Both the position numbers and the translations under genes were made by a program. Below are positions 5,627 through 8,777 of a stretch of DNA of 8,777 nucleotides, in pieces; positions within the stretch are counted from its first letter, which is position 1; every line of letters starts with the position of its first letter. Source of the DNA: Candidatus Cloacimonadota bacterium (GTDB taxonomy: Bacteria > Cloacimonadota > Cloacimonadia > Cloacimonadales > Cloacimonadaceae); assembly GCA_028703735.1 (NCBI GenBank), contig JAQVMI010000060.1, forward strand, positions 1-8,777. Reading direction: 5' to 3'. Below the pieces are notes generated by a model, which was not told the origin of the DNA, did no database searches, and saw only the letters and a program-made list of their open reading frames with translations.

Positions 5627-8101
5627 ATGAAGCTGAAGAGGATGTTCCCCATGAAATGTGTACCCTTATTTATAATGCTATTATTAGCAACCCTTGTTTG
5701 GGCACAGTTTGATGTGCTTAATACCACTATTACACCCATATTTCTGGGGCATTTATCTTGGGCAGATTATGATAATGATGGAGATTACGATCTGCTATCA
5801 GGTGGTTATTGGGGTAGTGATTTTTCCACAACTCATGAAACTTGGCTTTACCAAAATAATGGAATGATAGGAACCACCTTAATTCTCACAGATACAGAGA
5901 TAAACTTTCTGCAATGCACCTATGCAGCATCTGCCTGGGGAGATCTGGATGCAGATGGAGATCTGGATATTGTTCTGATGGGTGCACAAGGGGTTGGCTC
6001 CAATGCGGTATTAATCTATCGTAATAATGGTAATGGGTTTCAGCTTGTATTCTCTGGTCTTCCCGGAATGACAAGCGGCTCTATAAGTTTGGCAGATTAT
6101 GATGGTGATGGGGATCTGGATATCCTGCTAACCGGAGCCATAGGCAATGTTGGTTATACAAAAATTTTGCGCAATGATGGTATCGAAAGCTTCCCTGGTA
6201 TTGCCCACTTGCTACCGCAAGTTCGCTTTGGAGATGCTAAATGGGTGGATTATGATGGTGATGGAGATTATGATGTTTCCATTACAGGGCAAACAAATTC
6301 CGCTCCCTGGAGGGTTACAAAGATATTTAGAAACGATGATGGAGAGTTCGTGGATAGCGGAATTGAGTTTCCTGCTTTAAACAAGAGTAGCTGGGAATGG
6401 GTGGACATTAATAGCGATGGTTATCTGGATTGCATAATAAATGGTTTTGATGGGGTCAGCAGGCGCACCTGTCTGTTTTTGGGTAATGCTGCGGGGACTT
6501 TTACAGAGATTTTGCACACCTTGCCGGATTTGGAGGATACAGAAATCTCTTGGGGAGATTTTAACAATGATGGCAAGCCCGATTTGCTTATGCTGGGTGT
6601 AGGTGCTATAATTGCGGAAAACAGCTATTACTGCAAGATTTATCTAAATGAAGGGGGGGGAGTTTTTTCTCTTTTAAAAGATTTACAGCCTAATGGCTCT
6701 GTAGCTTCTTCAATAGTAGATTTTAATAACGATGGCAGATTGGATTATTTGGTTAGCGGTGTTTATTATAGTATGCTTGAAATGCAAGGGGGGATCAATA
6801 CCGTAGCTAATGTAAATCAGAATCCCACCTCACCCGATGCCATATCTTTCAGTACAGGAGATGGGTTAATCTTGCGTTGGGATAGTGGAAGCGATGCAGA
6901 AACCGCAGATTTGTCACTTACTTATAGAGTTAGAATGGGTTCCACCTCTGGAGCCTGCGACATCATGAGCCCCGGTTCAAATATGCTTAGCGGGTTTTCT
7001 CGCAACCCCCAGCATGGGAAACATGGGCAAAAACTTATCATGCGAGCTTTGCCTTCGGGAACATATCACTTTGCCGTTCAGGCGATTGATGGAATGCTTG
7101 CTGCTTCTTCCTGGAGCACAGAAAACAGCCTAACCCTATTATCTCCAAACAGTCCCTGGGATAGCGGAGAACCTTTCACTGTAAACACATTAGATGGTTC
7201 ACCACATATATCTGTGGAAGAGCTGGATTTATCCGATCCCATATTAGCTCCTTATCCCGATGAGTTTAACAGTGATTCTGCCTGGGTTTATAAGCTTAAA
7301 GCAGATACTGGCATAGCAAATCTTAGGGTGAATGTGGGAAACGGTGTTTGGGAAGCTTACATTCGCAGCAATGGAGCTTGGATTGCTTGCGAGAATAACT
7401 TCCTGGAGGTTCAGGGTGGTGCAGAATCACTTATCCTGAATAATCTGGATTTTGGTGGCAAGGGTGATGTATATCTGCTAATAGGACGCACAGATATTAC
7501 GCTTTCGGTGGAAATGGGGGAGTTTTTTGGATTAGAAACCTATAATGGTTCAGTTATGCTTAAATGGCGTTCGTATAGTGAATCTTCCATGCTGGGATAT
7601 CGCATTTACCGCAGTGAAACTGAAGATATTTCTCAAGCAATTTTACGAACCCCCACTTTGATACCTGCTACAAACACAACCGAGGATGCACAGTATAGTT
7701 ATGTGGATTCGGAAGTGGAAACTCCAGCATCATACTGGTATTGGTTGCAAGCCCAATACTATAATCAGGATGAATTCTTTGGTCCGGTTTATGTGAAACT
7801 GGAGCTCTCTACCGAAAACGAAGTTCCGGCAGTATCCAGTTTGGGTAGTGCCTATCCTAATCCTTTTATCGCTTATACAGCTATGGATGTTAGCGTGAAA
7901 GAAGGCAGTCTGGCAGAAATTGCCATATATAACCTAAGGGGTCAAAAAGTGCGCCAGTTTACACTTAACACCGGTACACACAAGGTTTTGTGGGATGGCA
8001 AAGATAACTTTGGAGCTGCTTGTGCTGCGGGAGTGTATCTTTATCGTTTCAGCTCCGAAAGCTATAACCAAAGCAGGAAATTGCTGCTGTTAGGGAGATG
8101 A
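5627..8101 (+). CDS. Secreted FG-GAP (VCBS) repeat protein with C-terminal type IX-like sorting domain
   Basis: 824 residues. A signal peptide ends near LVWA-Gln27. Seven calcium-binding motifs of the form D-x-(D/N)-x-D-G-x-x-D occur at residues 47, 106, 157, 208, 260, 311 and 365, spaced 51-59 apart, which fits one seven-bladed beta propeller as in integrin-alpha-type FG-GAP domains. Residues about 400-505 and 630-728 look fibronectin III-like (LILRWDSG, SGTYHFAVQAIDG; VMLKWRSYSESSMLGYRIYR). The end, from YPNPF at 743 through an Ig-like FlgD-type fold (IAIYNLRGQKVRQF, GVYLYRF) to RKLLLLGR, is a type IX secretion type A sorting domain by pattern. It is probably exported and anchored or released at the surface, binding protein or carbohydrate; no catalytic residues were recognised. 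The first ATG has a poor ribosome site. AGAGG at 5637-5641 would better serve the ATG at 5651, giving MKCVPLFIM as the signal peptide start. Confidence 0.92.
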   Translation: MKLKRMFPMKCVPLFIMLLLATLVWAQFDVLNTTITPIFLGHLSWADYDNDGDYDLLSGGYWGSDFSTTHETWLYQNNGMIGTTLILTDTEINFLQCTYAASAWGDLDADGDLDIVLMGAQGVGSNAVLIYRNNGNGFQLVFSGLPGMTSGSISLADYDGDGDLDILLTGAIGNVGYTKILRNDGIESFPGIAHLLPQVRFGDAKWVDYDGDGDYDVSITGQTNSAPWRVTKIFRNDDGEFVDSGIEFPALNKSSWEWVDINSDGYLDCIINGFDGVSRRTCLFLGNAAGTFTEILHTLPDLEDTEISWGDFNNDGKPDLLMLGVGAIIAENSYYCKIYLNEGGGVFSLLKDLQPNGSVASSIVDFNNDGRLDYLVSGVYYSMLEMQGGINTVANVNQNPTSPDAISFSTGDGLILRWDSGSDAETADLSLTYRVRMGSTSGACDIMSPGSNMLSGFSRNPQHGKHGQKLIMRALPSGTYHFAVQAIDGMLAASSWSTENSLTLLSPNSPWDSGEPFTVNTLDGSPHISVEELDLSDPILAPYPDEFNSDSAWVYKLKADTGIANLRVNVGNGVWEAYIRSNGAWIACENNFLEVQGGAESLILNNLDFGGKGDVYLLIGRTDITLSVEMGEFFGLETYNGSVMLKWRSYSESSMLGYRIYRSETEDISQAILRTPTLIPATNTTEDAQYSYVDSEVETPASYWYWLQAQYYNQDEFFGPVYVKLELSTENEVPAVSSLGSAYPNPFIAYTAMDVSVKEGSLAEIAIYNLRGQKVRQFTLNTGTHKVLWDGKDNFGAACAAGVYLYRFSSESYNQSRKLLLLGR

Positions 8102-8108
8102 TAAAAAG

Positions 8109-8185
8109 TGGTGGGTGATACTGGATTCGAACCAGTGACCTCTACGATGTGAACGTAGCGCTCTAACCAGCTGAGCTAATCACCC
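8109..8185 (-). tRNA. tRNA-Val (anticodon CAC)
   Basis: Read on the minus strand, the gene starts GGGTGATTAGCTCAGCTGG and forms a full cloverleaf. The acceptor stem GGGTGAT (8185-8179) pairs with ATCACCC; the anticodon stem CTACG/CGTAG holds the loop TTCACAT with anticodon CAC (8151-8149); the T arm carries GGTTCGAATCC. Discriminator A and a genome-encoded CCA (8111-8109) complete 77 nt. It reads GUG codons. It differs from its neighbour only at one D-loop base and the wobble base. Confidence 0.95.
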
Positions 8186-8207
8186 GTTTGGAGAAAGGTG
8201 TAATGAG

Positions 8208-8284
<77 letters not shown>

Positions 8285-8292
8285 ACTGTTGA

Positions 8293-8323
8293 TCCATATT
8301 TTTTAGAGCAGATTATTTGTCAA
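8293..8323 (-). promoter_or_regulatory. Candidate promoter of the tandem tRNA-Val genes
   Basis: A perfect TTGACA on the minus strand (8323-8318) lies 33 bp upstream of the tRNA-Val(GAC) 5' end. The -10 is less clear: AATATG (8300-8295) at 17-bp spacing or TATGGA (8298-8293) at 19 bp. Transcription would start only a few bases before the mature tRNA end. Confidence 0.5.
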
Positions 8324-8396
8324 GCTTGGAATTTTTTTATGGGGTGCTATGGTAGCTATTTTACCACCGGGAACACCGAAAACACCGAGAAAAACT

Positions 8397-8597
8397 GGCT
8401 CTCTTTCATAACGAGTGGGTGGAGGTTTTTTTCTGACTGTCATTCCTGCGAAGGCAGGAATCCAGATTAGAAATGTTCCAGTGATAACATGTTGTTAACC
8501 AGCATATTACAGCAATTCCACGATGTAGCTGGAAAAAACTGGATTCCGGATCAAGTCCGGAATGACAAAAGTTACCTACTCGTTATGAAAGAGTGCC
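8397..8597. mobile_element. MITE-like non-autonomous element, copy 2
   Basis: A 201-bp unit in the same orientation as the copy at 4595-4794. Its terminal inverted repeats are better preserved: left CTTTCATAACGAGTGGGT (8403-8420), right on the minus strand CTTTCATAACGAGTAGGT. The left palindrome (8442-8461: ATTCCTGC, GAAG, GCAGGAAT) is perfect here; the right palindrome (8543-8563) is unchanged. The core 8480-8515 (36 bp) and the stretch 8534-8565 (32 bp) are identical between copies. GAAAAAC occurs beside both ends (just left of 8396 and at 8598-8604), a possible 7-bp target duplication. No transposase is encoded; it would be mobilised in trans, if at all. Confidence 0.77.
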
Positions 8598-8642
8598 GAA
8601 AAACCAGAACACCGAAATAAATAAATCTAACCCCTCAATCTT

Positions 8643-8728
8643 CAAACCCTGTTTCACCTTTCCACCACCAAAACAAACCCTGTTTCACCTTTCCACCTTT
8701 TCACCTTTTCACCTTTCCACCACCATAA
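8643..8728. repeat. Pyrimidine-rich tandem repeat
   Basis: A 24-bp unit (starting CAAACCCTGTTTCACC) occurs identically at 8643-8666 and 8674-8697, period 31. It is followed by short CACCTTTT/CACCTTTC iterations to about 8720, and ACCACCAAAACAAA versus ACCACCATAACAAA close the two blocks. It is non-coding and of unknown role. Slippage or unequal recombination would explain its growth. Confidence 0.75.
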
Positions 8729-8777
8729 CAAAGCTACACAAACAAGCTGTATTGGAATAAAACTTGCTACAATATTT

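Larger units (their letters stand above)
8285..8777. other. Non-coding tail of the window
   Basis: No gene is supported in this 493-bp stretch. It contains the tRNA promoter candidate, a short ACACCGA-rich patch around 8370-8390, the second MITE-like element, and a pyrimidine-rich tandem repeat. At the very edge (8754-8767) is a 14-base motif that also occurs upstream of the FG-GAP protein gene. The beginning of another gene may lie just beyond the edge. Confidence 0.7.

Noticed and set aside
8643..8728. Possible CRISPR array
   Set aside because: The units are directly adjoining or nearly so, have no unique spacers of regular length, and no cas genes are present.

Overview
The window looks like part of a bacterial chromosome dominated by large secreted or surface proteins built from beta-rich modules: FG-GAP/VCBS repeats, fibronectin III-like and carboxypeptidase-regulatory-like domains, jelly-roll adhesin domains, and a C-terminal sorting domain of the type IX secretion/FlgD-like kind. 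The moderate GC content, the module repertoire and a Bacteroidota-style basic microprotein suggest the Cloacimonadota/Bacteroidota/FCB side of the tree, with Candidatus Cloacimonas-like organisms the best guess. That assignment is inference from protein style, not from a marker gene.

Layout. Positions 1-4155 (minus strand) are one uninterrupted reading frame of 1385 codons. It starts at 4155 with a signal peptide and a good ribosome binding site and runs off the left edge, so its C-terminus is missing. It is a modular exported protein with two internal module duplications. The spacer 4156-5055 separates it from the divergently transcribed plus-strand genes. That spacer carries a roughly 200-bp MITE-like element and the promoter region of an HU-family nucleoid protein gene (5056-5346). 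Eleven bases after HU comes a 29-codon gene (5358-5447) for an extremely basic microprotein resembling the AURKAIP1/COX24 (bS22/mS38-like) ribosomal family. A strong intrinsic terminator (5482-5511) closes this small operon.

A second secreted protein gene (5627-8101, plus strand) has a signal peptide, seven evenly spaced FG-GAP calcium-binding motifs (probably a seven-bladed propeller), fibronectin III-like segments and a C-terminal sorting domain. It converges, only 7 bp away, on two tandem minus-strand tRNA-Val genes: GAC anticodon at 8208-8284 and CAC anticodon at 8109-8185. Beyond the tRNAs, 8285-8777 is non-coding. It holds a tRNA promoter candidate, a second copy of the MITE-like element in the same orientation, and a short pyrimidine-rich tandem repeat.

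The two large proteins are probably both exported through the same envelope route and act at the cell surface, whereas HU, the microprotein and the tRNAs are housekeeping. The least explained structure is the pair of MITE-like elements, each made of terminal inverted repeats enclosing two oppositely oriented GTCATTCC...GGAATCC palindromes around a perfectly conserved 36-bp core. No defence system, CRISPR array, prophage or transposase gene was seen.
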